Below, in pieces: positions 56,173 to 64,000 of a stretch of DNA of 64,000 bases. Every line of letters starts with the position of its first letter. The stretch's first letter is position 1. A model generated the notes under the pieces. That model ran no database searches. It had not been told where the DNA came from and saw only the letters and a program-made list of their open reading frames with translations. The position numbers and the translations under genes were made by a program. This DNA is from an uncultured Muribaculaceae bacterium. GTDB taxonomy: Bacteria > Bacteroidota > Bacteroidia > Bacteroidales > Muribaculaceae. The DNA lies in contig CANRPJ010000001.1 of NCBI GenBank assembly GCA_947632485.1, forward strand, positions 1 through 64,000, in the 5' to 3' direction.

Positions 56173-57107
56173 GACCTCTGGTCATTGTAGGACCGACTGC
56201 GAGCGGCAAGACGCGCCGCGCGGTAGAGCTTGCACGCAATTTCTCTGGAGAGATTATCAGCGCCGATTCCCGTCAGGTGTATCGCGACATGACGATTGGT
56301 ACCGGTAAGGATCTGGAGGAATATGGCGATGTGCCAGTGCATCTGATCGATATCCAGCCTGCCGGCTATCGCTACAATCTGCACCAGTATATCCGCGATT
56401 TCAGGAGAGCTTATTCCGATATTCTCAGCCGGGGAATGCTCCCGGTAGTATGCGGAGGTACCGGACTCTATGTGGAAACTGCACTAAGTGGAGTAACGCT
56501 GCCAGATGTCCCTGCCGATGAAGCTCTTCGAAGAGAACTTGAAGAGTACTCACTTGAAGAACTTACGACCAGGCTCGCTGCCATGAAGCGTCTACACAAT
56601 ACTACTGATGTAGATACCAAGGCCCGTGCTATTCGGGCGATAGAAATTGAGACCTACTATCAGATACACCCCGAGCTTGCCGCGCAGGCAGATAGAGCCC
56701 GCTCACAGCGTCTCGATGCGCTGATTATCGGAATTGATATTCCCAGAGAAGAGCGGAGAAAGCGAATATCGCAAAGATTGCACGCTCGCCTTGAAGAAGG
56801 ACTTATAAAGGAAGTGGAAGGCCTGATTGCCTCGGGAATAGCTCCAGAGGATTTGATTTACTATGGGCTGGAATATAAGTTTGTGACTCTATATGTAACT
56901 GGCGCGATTGACCGCGCTTCGATGGAGCATGATCTTGAAATAGCCATTCATCAGTTTGCCAAGCGGCAGATGACCTGGTTTCGGGGCATGGAAAAAAGGG
57001 GCTTCCAAATAAATTGGTTGCCCCATGATATGGATTCAGATGCTTTTGTAGATGCCGTGGCCCGCTTATCTCGTCTTCATGAAGGCGATCAGGTCGCGCG
57101 GCGATAG
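56169..57107 (+). CDS. miaA: tRNA dimethylallyltransferase
   Basis: 312 residues. P-loop IVGPTASGKTRRAV, ADSRQVYRDMTIGTGK and CGGTGLYVETALSG are MiaA motifs; it adds dimethylallyl to A37 of UNN-decoding tRNAs, the precursor of ms2i6A. Last gene of the proS run; overlaps the orphan membrane protein by four bases and the convergent ABC permease by 42. Confidence 0.95.
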   Translation: MRPLVIVGPTASGKTRRAVELARNFSGEIISADSRQVYRDMTIGTGKDLEEYGDVPVHLIDIQPAGYRYNLHQYIRDFRRAYSDILSRGMLPVVCGGTGLYVETALSGVTLPDVPADEALRRELEEYSLEELTTRLAAMKRLHNTTDVDTKARAIRAIEIETYYQIHPELAAQADRARSQRLDALIIGIDIPREERRKRISQRLHARLEEGLIKEVEGLIASGIAPEDLIYYGLEYKFVTLYVTGAIDRASMEHDLEIAIHQFAKRQMTWFRGMEKRGFQINWLPHDMDSDAFVDAVARLSRLHEGDQVARR

Positions 57108-57974
57108 TTTCTTGCCTCTCATCAATAGTGCTGAGGTGTACATCTTTCCGGCGAACGCTATCGTGGCAAATGCCGCGCCATAGAGAAGCAGAACCGAAAT
57201 CGCCGATTGCCACCAGGGTTGAGTGCCCGCTACTGCGCGAATACACCCGACTGTAGGTGAGGTAAATGGGATAAGTGAGCACCACATGGCGAGTTGCGAG
57301 GAGCCATGATCTACCGCAAACATGCCGGTATAAAACGCCCCGAGCAGCACAAACGTTATGATGGTCATATACTCTTGATTCTCATTGTTCTTTCCGCTCA
57401 AAGCACCGCAGGCGGCAAACATGGCTCCATAGAATATATAACCGCCGAAGAAGTAGACGAGTCCCCATAAAAGCATTGATAGAGCGTCTAAGCTGAAAAT
57501 ATTGCCGAGCGGAATATCGACTCCAAGCCAGAAGCAAACGGCGAGGCCGATACTGCCTCCCAACGCAATCCATAGGGCAATCTGGGTAAATCCGAGCAAT
57601 CCTACCGACACCACTTTTGCAAGAAGCATTGTGCGTCCCGGCACCATTGTTGCCATTATCTCAACTATGCGGTTGGTCTTTTCAGCCTTAACCTTATTAA
57701 AGATCTGCGCTCCGTTGATCATCAAGAAAAGAGTCAGGAGCAGACCGCAGAGCATTCCGGCCGCCTGCAGCCCTGTAATGTCGCTGTCATCAGAAGGTGC
57801 CGTAGGGGCGGCAGCTGTAGAGAGCACTTTGGAATCTTCCGACATGAAGCCTATGAAGATTCCGAATGCTACAGCAATCAGGGGGAAAACAAAAGTGGCG
57901 ATCCAGAAGCTCTTCGACCTTAGGTCGGTGGCGTATTCGTTGCTGATTATCAGCTTCAACTGTTTCATCTTCAA
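57066..57974 (-). CDS. ABC transporter permease (ABC-2 / NatB type)
   Basis: 302 residues. An N-terminal helix (about 20-45) after a basic start, a Ser/Ala-rich extracytoplasmic loop, then five more helices, typical of the ABC-2/NatB class. It pairs with the ATPase encoded eight bases upstream. Export of ions or drugs is usual for the class; substrate unknown. Its 3' end overlaps miaA by 42 bases, the longest convergent overlap in this window. Confidence 0.88.
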   Translation of the reverse strand: MKMKQLKLIISNEYATDLRSKSFWIATFVFPLIAVAFGIFIGFMSEDSKVLSTAAAPTAPSDDSDITGLQAAGMLCGLLLTLFLMINGAQIFNKVKAEKTNRIVEIMATMVPGRTMLLAKVVSVGLLGFTQIALWIALGGSIGLAVCFWLGVDIPLGNIFSLDALSMLLWGLVYFFGGYIFYGAMFAACGALSGKNNENQEYMTIITFVLLGAFYTGMFAVDHGSSQLAMWCSLIPFTSPTVGCIRAVAGTQPWWQSAISVLLLYGAAFATIAFAGKMYTSALLMRGKKLSPRDLIAFMKTR

Positions 57975-57982
57975 TTATCTTG

Positions 57983-58945
57983 TTATGCTGTTACGGTTCC
58001 TGCATTCTCATTCTGCTTCTCCATGCCAGTCGTGCGGGCTATGAAAATTTCGGCAAGCGTCGGAAGTTTCTCCTCGAAATGAATTACCTCTCCCTGAAGA
58101 GCTACCGCTGATAGTACCTCTCCGTTGCTTGCATCATCGCGTTTTTGGAGTAGATAGCCGAATCCCTTCCTATGGCTGTGAGCCTGTGTAGGTTCAATGT
58201 TCAGTATCGGGCCGCTCGAGGTAAGGAGCGGAAGGTTGAGAGGTTTCCGGGTGGTAAGAAGAAGCTGCGAAGCATCTCGGTTAGCCTCCTTTATATCATC
58301 GAGAGCTCCGGATAGAACCAGATTGCCGTGGTTCACGAGCACGATGTCGTTACACATCTCTTCGACCGAAGGCATATTATGGGAAGAGAGTATAATTGTG
58401 GTGCCCTCCGAGTGAAGCTTCTCGATCACTTGCTGTAGGAGAGCGCTGTTTATCGGGTCGAAGCCGCTGAAAGGCTCATCAAGAATCACGAGGCGAGGCC
58501 TATGGACCATTGTAGCTACAAACTGCACCTTCTGCTGGTTTCCTTTCGACAGCTCTTTAATCCTACGCTTGCGGTCGTCCTGGAGATTAAAGAGGGTGAG
58601 ATACTCCTCCATTGTAGCGCGTAGCTCTTTAGGATCAGCACCCTTCAGGCGTCCGAAATACATGATTTGGTCTTCTACTCTCATTGAGTCGTAAAGACCC
58701 CGCTCCTCCGGCATATATCCAATCAGGTGAGAAAGGTGCAGACCGTGATCCTTACCTGCAATTTTTACGCTTCCGGAATCAGGCAGCAATATGGCGCTTA
58801 TTATGCGTAGCAGAGTTGTTTTTCCGGCGCCGTTAGGCCCCAGAAGACCGCAGATGGAACCTTCTTCCACGCTGAAGCTGATTCCGTTGAGCGCTCTTAC
58901 AGAGGCATATTGCTTTGTCAGAGAGTCAATCTCAAGTATCTTCAT
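57983..58945 (-). CDS. ABC transporter ATPase (NatA type)
   Basis: 320 residues. Walker [17 protein letters not shown], signature LSKGNQQKVQFV, Walker B LVILDEPFSGFDPINS and H-loop LSSHNMPSVEEM are all present; a C-terminal beta-rich domain (about 225-310) is typical of ABC-2 exporters. Partner of the following permease. I found no TAnnTTTG box ahead of it; it lies 89 bases after dnaG. Confidence 0.93.
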   Translation of the reverse strand: MKILEIDSLTKQYASVRALNGISFSVEEGSICGLLGPNGAGKTTLLRIISAILLPDSGSVKIAGKDHGLHLSHLIGYMPEERGLYDSMRVEDQIMYFGRLKGADPKELRATMEEYLTLFNLQDDRKRRIKELSKGNQQKVQFVATMVHRPRLVILDEPFSGFDPINSALLQQVIEKLHSEGTTIILSSHNMPSVEEMCNDIVLVNHGNLVLSGALDDIKEANRDASQLLLTTRKPLNLPLLTSSGPILNIEPTQAHSHRKGFGYLLQKRDDASNGEVLSAVALQGEVIHFEEKLPTLAEIFIARTTGMEKQNENAGTVTA

Positions 58946-58989
58946 CTTTTAAGTGAGGTTTTTCTGATGTTTATTTGGTTAGATGCAGC

Positions 58990-59009
58990 AAAAACTCTGA
59001 AAGTTTCAG
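58990..59009 (-). terminator. Weak dnaG terminator
   Basis: CTGAAA G TTTCAG forms a short hairpin, followed on the - strand by TTTTT. Small stem, so only a candidate. Confidence 0.35.
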
Positions 59010-59034
59010 TTGGCTGTATTTTTGTCAGAAATTT

Positions 59035-61185
59035 TTATCTTTTCGGTGCCACCACTCTTTCACCTGCAGCCGAAGCGAGGAGGCTTCGGGTCTCCATCAT
59101 CTCAATAAGTGATGCCTGAAGCTGAGTCACCGCACCCCAGTCGTTACGTAATGAGGCTTCGCGAATCTGCGCTTTTGTCTGGGTTATATTTACGTCGAGT
59201 ATCCCTTGTTTCCATACTAAGATAGCTTGCGGAAGCAGCTCCGGCAGTTTGTCTGCTTCAGTCTCTGCGGGAGAGTGGCGCTCATAGATGCGGCTCAGCG
59301 AATGAGTGCGGCAAAGGAGTTTTGAAGCCACTGCGCGCACTACGTCGTCTTCATGGCTTGCTAAGAAGCGGTCGGCATAGTTTTCGGAAAAGGCTCTGAG
59401 TTCTCTTCTGCGTTCCTCATCTATTTTTGCCTCCAGTTCTGCCTCGGCCTTCTGGATTGCGCTCATTCCTAAAGCCTTGCTGCCTATTTCCTCAACTCCC
59501 TCTCTGCGCATCTGCTCCAGAGCCGGAGCAATTTCTTCCTCTTTCAACCTGAGATCAGCCGCAAAACTGGTCTGGAGGTTTACTAAGATATCGAAGAGTT
59601 GTTTGAAAACCGGCACGGTAAACTCGAAACCATCGGTCTCCATTTCCCCCCTCACATAGTCTACCACGCTCATCATCATCTCGTTGCCATCGGCATCTAC
59701 GGCGTCGCAGAAGTCCATCATGCCATAGCGGGCACAAAGAGTGATCACAGGCTGTTCGTAGGGAGCCAGTGGATATGATTTCGGTGTATTGTCTTGTGCT
59801 ATATTGAGTGTAGTCACTACAGGTTTCTCTTCCTGTTTGCTGACTCCGGCCTCCTTGCGGGCTCTCTCCTTTTTGTAGTGCTCGGTTTTTTCACGAATTC
59901 TTGCAGCCACTTGAGTCACAAGCAGCCTTTCCGGCACATTCAGGGCTGTGCTGCATTCCTGGATATACACGTAGCGGCGGGCCTCGTCGGCCACACAGGC
60001 CAGCGATTCCACAACCGTATGAATAGCTTCTGTGCGCTTTCGCGGGTCGTCAGCTGCGCCTTCGAGCGACACGCGCGTCTTAAAGCGGATCACGTCGGTT
60101 TCATTCTTCTCCACAAAAGCCTTAAACTCCTCGGCCGTATGCTTGCGGGCGAATGAATCAGGGTCATCATTATCAGGAAGGAGGAGCACTCCTACATCAA
60201 GCTGATGACTAAGGAGCATATCGGTGCCTCGCAGTGCCGCATGGATACCGGCGCTATCGCCATCGTAGATCAGTGTCACCGCTCCGCAAAACCTGTGGAT
60301 CAGCGCAATCTGGCCATCAGTCAGGGCAGTTCCCGAACTGGCTACTACATTTCTCATGCCGGCCTGCCACATCCCGATTACGTCCATATAGCCCTCTACG
60401 AGGAAGCATCTCTTTTCGCGGCTAATGGCATTCTTTGCCTGGTAGATACCGTAGAGCTCCTGGCTCTTATTGTAGATTGGTGAAGCAGGAGAGTTTATAT
60501 ATTTCGCTTTTCCTCCTTTGAGGTCTCGTCCGCCGAAGCCGATCACTTTTCCAGAAGTGTTCTGAATCGGGAAAATCACCCGCCCCCGAAATTTGTCGTA
60601 CCATTCGCCGGTAGAGCTTTGACCCAGCAGACCTATCTTCTCAAGGATTCCCAGATCGAAACCAGCCTTTTTCGCTTCAGTAAGCAGAGCGCGTCCGGAA
60701 TCGGGCATATAGCCGAGTCTGAACTGAACCACAGCCTCCTGGGTCACTCCGCGTCCGTAGAGATAGCTCAGGCCTATATCGCGCCCCTCATCAGTGTTAT
60801 GAAGCCAGTTTTCCATCAGCTTCATAGCCCATTCATTGGCGGCATACATGCTGTCGGCCTCGTTCTGCCGCAGCTTCTCCTCATCAGTTAGCTCCCGTTC
60901 TTCTACCGGGATGCCATATTTCTTCGCAAGGTGGAGTAGGGCATCGTGATAGCTAAGTCCCTCTTTCTCCATTATGAAATTCACGGGGGAGCCGCCTTTA
61001 TGGCATGAGAAGCAATAGCAGAAATTGCGTTCGCGGCTTACGGAGAAGGAGGGCGTTCGTTCGTTATGAAACGGACACAGCCCCATATAGTTGCGGCCGC
61101 GGCGAGTGAGCTGCACATAATCCTGCACCACCTCGACTATGTCGGCGGCTGCCTTGATTCGTTCTTGAGTAGCCCTGTCGATCAA
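59035..61185 (-). CDS. dnaG: DNA primase
   Basis: 716 residues. N-terminal CHC2 zinc finger (CPFHNERTPSFSV ... FCYCFSCHKGG), RNA polymerase TOPRIM core (CFLVEGYMDVIGMWQAG, IYDGDSAGIHAALRGTD) and a C-terminal helicase-binding region. It synthesises RNA primers at the fork. Read five bases downstream of dapA in the same direction, so both share a promoter at 62118. Confidence 0.97.
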   Translation of the reverse strand: MIDRATQERIKAAADIVEVVQDYVQLTRRGRNYMGLCPFHNERTPSFSVSRERNFCYCFSCHKGGSPVNFIMEKEGLSYHDALLHLAKKYGIPVEERELTDEEKLRQNEADSMYAANEWAMKLMENWLHNTDEGRDIGLSYLYGRGVTQEAVVQFRLGYMPDSGRALLTEAKKAGFDLGILEKIGLLGQSSTGEWYDKFRGRVIFPIQNTSGKVIGFGGRDLKGGKAKYINSPASPIYNKSQELYGIYQAKNAISREKRCFLVEGYMDVIGMWQAGMRNVVASSGTALTDGQIALIHRFCGAVTLIYDGDSAGIHAALRGTDMLLSHQLDVGVLLLPDNDDPDSFARKHTAEEFKAFVEKNETDVIRFKTRVSLEGAADDPRKRTEAIHTVVESLACVADEARRYVYIQECSTALNVPERLLVTQVAARIREKTEHYKKERARKEAGVSKQEEKPVVTTLNIAQDNTPKSYPLAPYEQPVITLCARYGMMDFCDAVDADGNEMMMSVVDYVRGEMETDGFEFTVPVFKQLFDILVNLQTSFAADLRLKEEEIAPALEQMRREGVEEIGSKALGMSAIQKAEAELEAKIDEERRRELRAFSENYADRFLASHEDDVVRAVASKLLCRTHSLSRIYERHSPAETEADKLPELLPQAILVWKQGILDVNITQTKAQIREASLRNDWGAVTQLQASLIEMMETRSLLASAAGERVVAPKR

Positions 61186-61190
61186 GATGT

Positions 61191-62090
61191 TCAGGATTCG
61201 GAAAGCTCGGTGAGACCTTCCAGAATATGATGGATTCGCTCATTGGTGCTCAGGCGCGTTGGAACCAGAGGCAGACGCAACTCATTCTCTATAAGTCCCA
61301 GAGCGTTAAGGGCGCATTTCACTCCTGCCGGATTGCCATCGACAAACATGAGATTAAACAGCTCGGTAAATCTGTAGTGGATCTTCGCCGCCGTCATGAA
61401 GCTGTCTTCGAGGCATAGACGCACCATCTTGCCGAAGGTTTTTGGGAAAGCATTTCCTATCACAGAGATTACCCCTACAGCGCCAAGGGTCATGAGGGGG
61501 TAAGTGATACCGTCATCACCCGAAATAACCTGAAAACCATCAGGTTTATAACGGATAATCTCTTCAATCTGGCCGAAATTGCCGCTTGCCTCCTTTACTC
61601 CGATTATCTGTCCGAAGTCGCGGGCAAGCCTCAGGGTAGTTTCGGCAGTCATGTTTACTCCTGTACGCCCCGGCACATTATAGAGCACTACCGGCAGCGG
61701 AGAAGCCTCGGCCACTGCGGCATAGTGCTGATAGATTCCCTCTTGAGAAGGCTTGTTATAGCATGGCACCACCGAGAGAACTGCCTCATATCCTGACATA
61801 TCGGTAGTGAGCAGCGACTCTGTTAGAGCTCTCGTGTCATTGCCTCCCATGCCGAGCACCAGGCGCAGCCGCCCGCCTACCCGGTCGCGCACGAAAGTGC
61901 GGATATCATCTTTCTCTGCTGAAGAGAGAGTAGGGGTTTCTCCGGTTGTGCCCAGCACTACCAGATAATCCGTGCCGCTGCTTATCTGTCGCTCTATCAG
62001 AACGCCAAGAGCGTCCCAATCTATCGATTTGTCATGCTTGAAAGGGGTGACAAGCGCCACACCCATGCCTTTAAGATTGAAATCTGCCAT
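61191..62090 (-). CDS. dapA: 4-hydroxy-tetrahydrodipicolinate synthase
   Basis: 299 residues from the ATG at 62090; the frame could extend to 62120 but that lies upstream of the predicted transcript start. TIM-barrel aldolase with GTTGETPTLS, the tyrosine in VVLYNVPGRTGVN and the Schiff-base lysine in IGVKEASGNFGQIEE. First committed step toward lysine and meso-diaminopimelate for the cell wall. Heads a dapA-dnaG operon. Confidence 0.96.
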   Translation of the reverse strand: MADFNLKGMGVALVTPFKHDKSIDWDALGVLIERQISSGTDYLVVLGTTGETPTLSSAEKDDIRTFVRDRVGGRLRLVLGMGGNDTRALTESLLTTDMSGYEAVLSVVPCYNKPSQEGIYQHYAAVAEASPLPVVLYNVPGRTGVNMTAETTLRLARDFGQIIGVKEASGNFGQIEEIIRYKPDGFQVISGDDGITYPLMTLGAVGVISVIGNAFPKTFGKMVRLCLEDSFMTAAKIHYRFTELFNLMFVDGNPAGVKCALNALGLIENELRLPLVPTRLSTNERIHHILEGLTELSES

Positions 62091-62117
62091 TATGGTAGGG
62101 ATCGGTGTTTCCAAACG

Positions 62118-62125
62118 CAAAGTTA
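62118..62125 (-). promoter_or_regulatory. -7 box of dapA-dnaG
   Basis: TAACTTTG on the - strand, predicted start near 62114, 24-base leader. Its -33 region is occupied by the terminator of the MFS gene. Confidence 0.65.
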
Positions 62126-62130
62126 AGAAA

Positions 62131-62156
62131 TCCCCGCGGCTTTACCACCGCGGGGA
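62131..62156 (-). terminator. Terminator of MFS gene
   Basis: CCCCGCGG / CCGCGGGG, eight perfect pairs plus a closing T-A, eight-base loop, followed on the - strand by ATTTCTT. Confidence 0.75.
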
Positions 62157-62183
62157 CCTCCAAAAAATCATTCCTCAGGTTTA

Positions 62184-64000
62184 TCAGATGCCTTCTGACT
62201 CCAGAGGGGTTTCTTCCACCTTGTTGTCACCTTTTCCCTCTTTCACGAATGCCACGCATATTGAGCCGATACCGAGCGAGATGCCCGCAAGAATAATCAT
62301 CATATATTCCGGAGCAAGTTCGCCGGGCGAGGTAAGGAGCGAAAGAATCCAGCCGCCGGCTAAAGCCGCTACTATCTGCGGAATGCAGATAGAGCAGTTG
62401 AAGAGACCGAGATACGCACCGATATTGCCACCTTTCAGTGAGTTGGTAAGAATAGTAAACGGCCATGCCAGCATTGCTGACCAGGCGCAACCTATAAGCA
62501 GGAAGGCAATGAAGAGCAGCCACTGATTAGTGAAGATACCCATCAGCACAAAGCCTACGCCACCAAGCAGCAGCGAGAGCGAGTAGGAGAATTTGCGGCT
62601 GCCGAGACGCGGAAGAAGCATCGCCCATAACACTGAGCCGAGAGCCTGCACTGCGTAGAGCAGACCGACCCAGTTGCCGGCGGCATTATATTCAGGGCTC
62701 GCGGCATTCAGCACCGTTTTTGTCTTATACGTGCAGAGTTGTGGATCGGAAATGCGGTGAGTAGTTGCGTCTTCTACGGTAAGAGCCCCCGTCGTTTTGT
62801 CGCGGGCAGCTATCGATGCAGTAGTCAGATCAACGGGACCCCTGAGTCTTGAGAGATAATCCTTTACCTCATAATCTTTCTCAGCTTTCACAGTCTTTCC
62901 GTCGATTGTAAGGTTTGTGCCGCCGGCAGCCTGCTTCTCGTTAAGGGTCACCTTCGGGCGCGCCTCCGAATCGAATGCCACCATCTTGTCGCTAACCAGA
63001 GTGTCTCCGCCCGCTACTATTGTGGATGCCGGATAGAACTGACCATCGACTTCCACACCGGCCACATGGGCTCTGCCTTCCGAAACAATCATAACCGTAT
63101 CGTTGATAAGCAGATACTTTCCTTCGAAAAGCTGAGTGGCATCAGCCAGACCGGTAATGCTCTCTGTAGTAGGAGTATTGAAAGCATTATATGCCACTGT
63201 GTTAGGAGAATAGGTCCACATAAACAGAAATCCGAACCAGCAGAAGAATTGCACTAAGCTCACGGTCCAGAAGGTTTTGGGAGCCTTCACCAGAAGTTTT
63301 ATAAGATTGCTGCTTTCAGCTTTCTCACCGGCCTTCTCTTCGATTCCATTATACTCATTGTAGAGCTTCGGAGGCCATTCCTTTATCTTTACGAGCGAAT
63401 AAACCACGCAAAGCATCAGAATAGCAGCGCCGATATAGAAGGACCAGATCACGGTAGGAGGCACTACACCATTGGGAGCCGTATTCTTCATACCTATCCA
63501 GGCAAGACAGATAGGGAAGATAAAGCCCACTACGCTTCCCGCATTGCAGAGAAAGCTCTGGATAGAGTAGGCCAGTCCCTTCTGCTTCTCATTGACCATA
63601 TCGCCTACGAGCATCTTGAAGGGCTGCATAGCCATATTGATAGAGGTGTCAAGAAGCATCAGCGCAATCAGTCCGAACAGAATCGCACCTGATACGGTGA
63701 AGCTGAAGCTGCCTGCGTTTGGAAGCAGACACATTACTATCACTGCCAGTGTAGCGCCAATCATTAGATAGGGGAGGCGGCGCCCGAAGCGCGTCCATGT
63801 GCGGTCGCTCAAAGTGCCGACCAGAGGCTGCACGAGAAGACCCATCAGCGGCGGCAGAATCCAGAAATAACTCAAATCGTGGGGATCAGCGCCGATTGTG
63901 GTGAAGATTCGCGATACGTTGGCGCTCTGCAGGGCATAGGCAATCTGCACTCCGAAGAAACCGAAGCTCAGATTCCATAGTTTCCAAAAGCCCAGATCCG
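62184..64000 (-). CDS. MFS sugar transporter, SLC45/GPH-like, with inserted domain (5' partial)
   Basis: At least 605 residues: reading continues in frame past the GTG at 63950 to the window end (visible start FWKLWNLSFGFFGVQIAY), so the true start lies outside. Twelve-helix transporter with the cytoplasmic loop GTLSDRTWTRFGRRLPYL of the sucrose/maltose-type SLC45 group. Between helices 7 and 8, where the family normally has a short loop, about 160 extra residues lie outside the membrane (coordinates about 62690-63172), beta-rich by composition (FYPASTIVAGGDTLV, TNLTIDGKTVKAEKDYEV). It likely takes up disaccharides; the insert may bind sugar or a partner. Confidence 0.85.
   Translation of the reverse strand, partial: DLGFWKLWNLSFGFFGVQIAYALQSANVSRIFTTIGADPHDLSYFWILPPLMGLLVQPLVGTLSDRTWTRFGRRLPYLMIGATLAVIVMCLLPNAGSFSFTVSGAILFGLIALMLLDTSINMAMQPFKMLVGDMVNEKQKGLAYSIQSFLCNAGSVVGFIFPICLAWIGMKNTAPNGVVPPTVIWSFYIGAAILMLCVVYSLVKIKEWPPKLYNEYNGIEEKAGEKAESSNLIKLLVKAPKTFWTVSLVQFFCWFGFLFMWTYSPNTVAYNAFNTPTTESITGLADATQLFEGKYLLINDTVMIVSEGRAHVAGVEVDGQFYPASTIVAGGDTLVSDKMVAFDSEARPKVTLNEKQAAGGTNLTIDGKTVKAEKDYEVKDYLSRLRGPVDLTTASIAARDKTTGALTVEDATTHRISDPQLCTYKTKTVLNAASPEYNAAGNWVGLLYAVQALGSVLWAMLLPRLGSRKFSYSLSLLLGGVGFVLMGIFTNQWLLFIAFLLIGCAWSAMLAWPFTILTNSLKGGNIGAYLGLFNCSICIPQIVAALAGGWILSLLTSPGELAPEYMMIILAGISLGIGSICVAFVKEGKGDNKVEETPLESEGI

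Noticed and set aside
1-64000. tRNA, rRNA, insertion sequence, phage or defence island
   Set aside because: I read the intergenic stretches and saw no cloverleaf-like sequence with a TTCGAATC-type arm, no transposase, integrase or restriction genes and no inverted terminal repeats.

Overview
The window looks like core chromosome of a Bacteroidota member, most likely a gut Bacteroidales. I infer the Muribaculaceae from overall flavour but cannot prove it. The evidence is the promoter grammar and the gene content. At least eighteen intergenic sites match the Bacteroidota sigma-ABfr -7 box TAnnTTTG, five with a TTG/TTTG -33 box 19-20 bases upstream. Lineage-typical families include DUF1599, the DoxX/thioredoxin-like protein, DUF5686, DUF4293, THUMP-like methyltransferase, an archaeal-type ProRS and a DPP-IV. 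I see no rRNA, tRNA, CRISPR, insertion sequence, prophage or integron. Coding density is very high and no gene-free stretch exceeds 300 bases.

Layout. 1-2.8 kb: end of an unknown + strand gene, then a - strand OmpA lipoprotein, a DoxX/redox membrane protein and DUF1599. 2.9-8.5 kb (+): cutC, a large secreted transglutaminase-like protein, tgt and an LptF/LptG-type permease. 8.5-11.2 kb (-): short HPPK-like protein, membrane metallophosphoesterase, acyltransferase. 11.3-17.4 kb: sodB (+), then on - a GH78 alpha-L-rhamnosidase, a RluD-type pseudouridine synthase, a PASTA protein, a small lipoprotein and rlmH. 17.5-22.5 kb (+): nadC, udk, lptB, CPBP protease, holA, flavodoxin/ferredoxin. 22.5-25.2 kb (-): alaS. 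25.2-28.2 kb (+): M23 peptidase, MerR regulator, pyrK, pyrD. 28.2-36 kb: CYTH (-), DUF5686 (+), ECF sigma (-), DEAD helicase (+), lon (-). 36-43 kb (+): tricorn-like protease, tRNA1(Val) methyltransferase, tryptophan-repeat secreted protein, FadL-like porin. 43-50.5 kb: THUMP-like methyltransferase (-), amidase, MCE protein and dnaA (+), TPR protein (-). 50.6-57.1 kb (+): DUF4293, proS, DPP-IV, orphan membrane protein, miaA. 57-64 kb (-): ABC permease and ATPase, dnaG, dapA, and an MFS sugar transporter cut by the window end.

Functional themes: translation and tRNA modification (tgt, miaA, tRNA1(Val) methyltransferase, rlmH, rluD, alaS, proS), envelope building (lptB, LptF/G, amidase, M23, MCE, OMPs), secreted peptide handling (transglutaminase-like, tricorn-like and DPP-IV proteins), replication (dnaA, dnaG, holA) and cofactor or nucleotide synthesis (nadC, pyrK, pyrD, udk, folK-like).

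I did not find a clear new multi-gene system. The strongest unusual signals are architectural. Seven of nine convergent gene pairs overlap at their 3' ends. The alaS/M23 divergent promoter is an exactly symmetric interleaved pair, and the CYTH/DUF5686 promoter is a perfect 20-bp palindrome made of two -7 boxes. Several predicted leaders are very short. At the protein level, the Trp-Gly-Pro hexapeptide array, the extra domain inside the MFS transporter, the queuosine transglycosylase without zinc cysteines, the decayed second transglutaminase domain and an orphan membrane protein are worth following.
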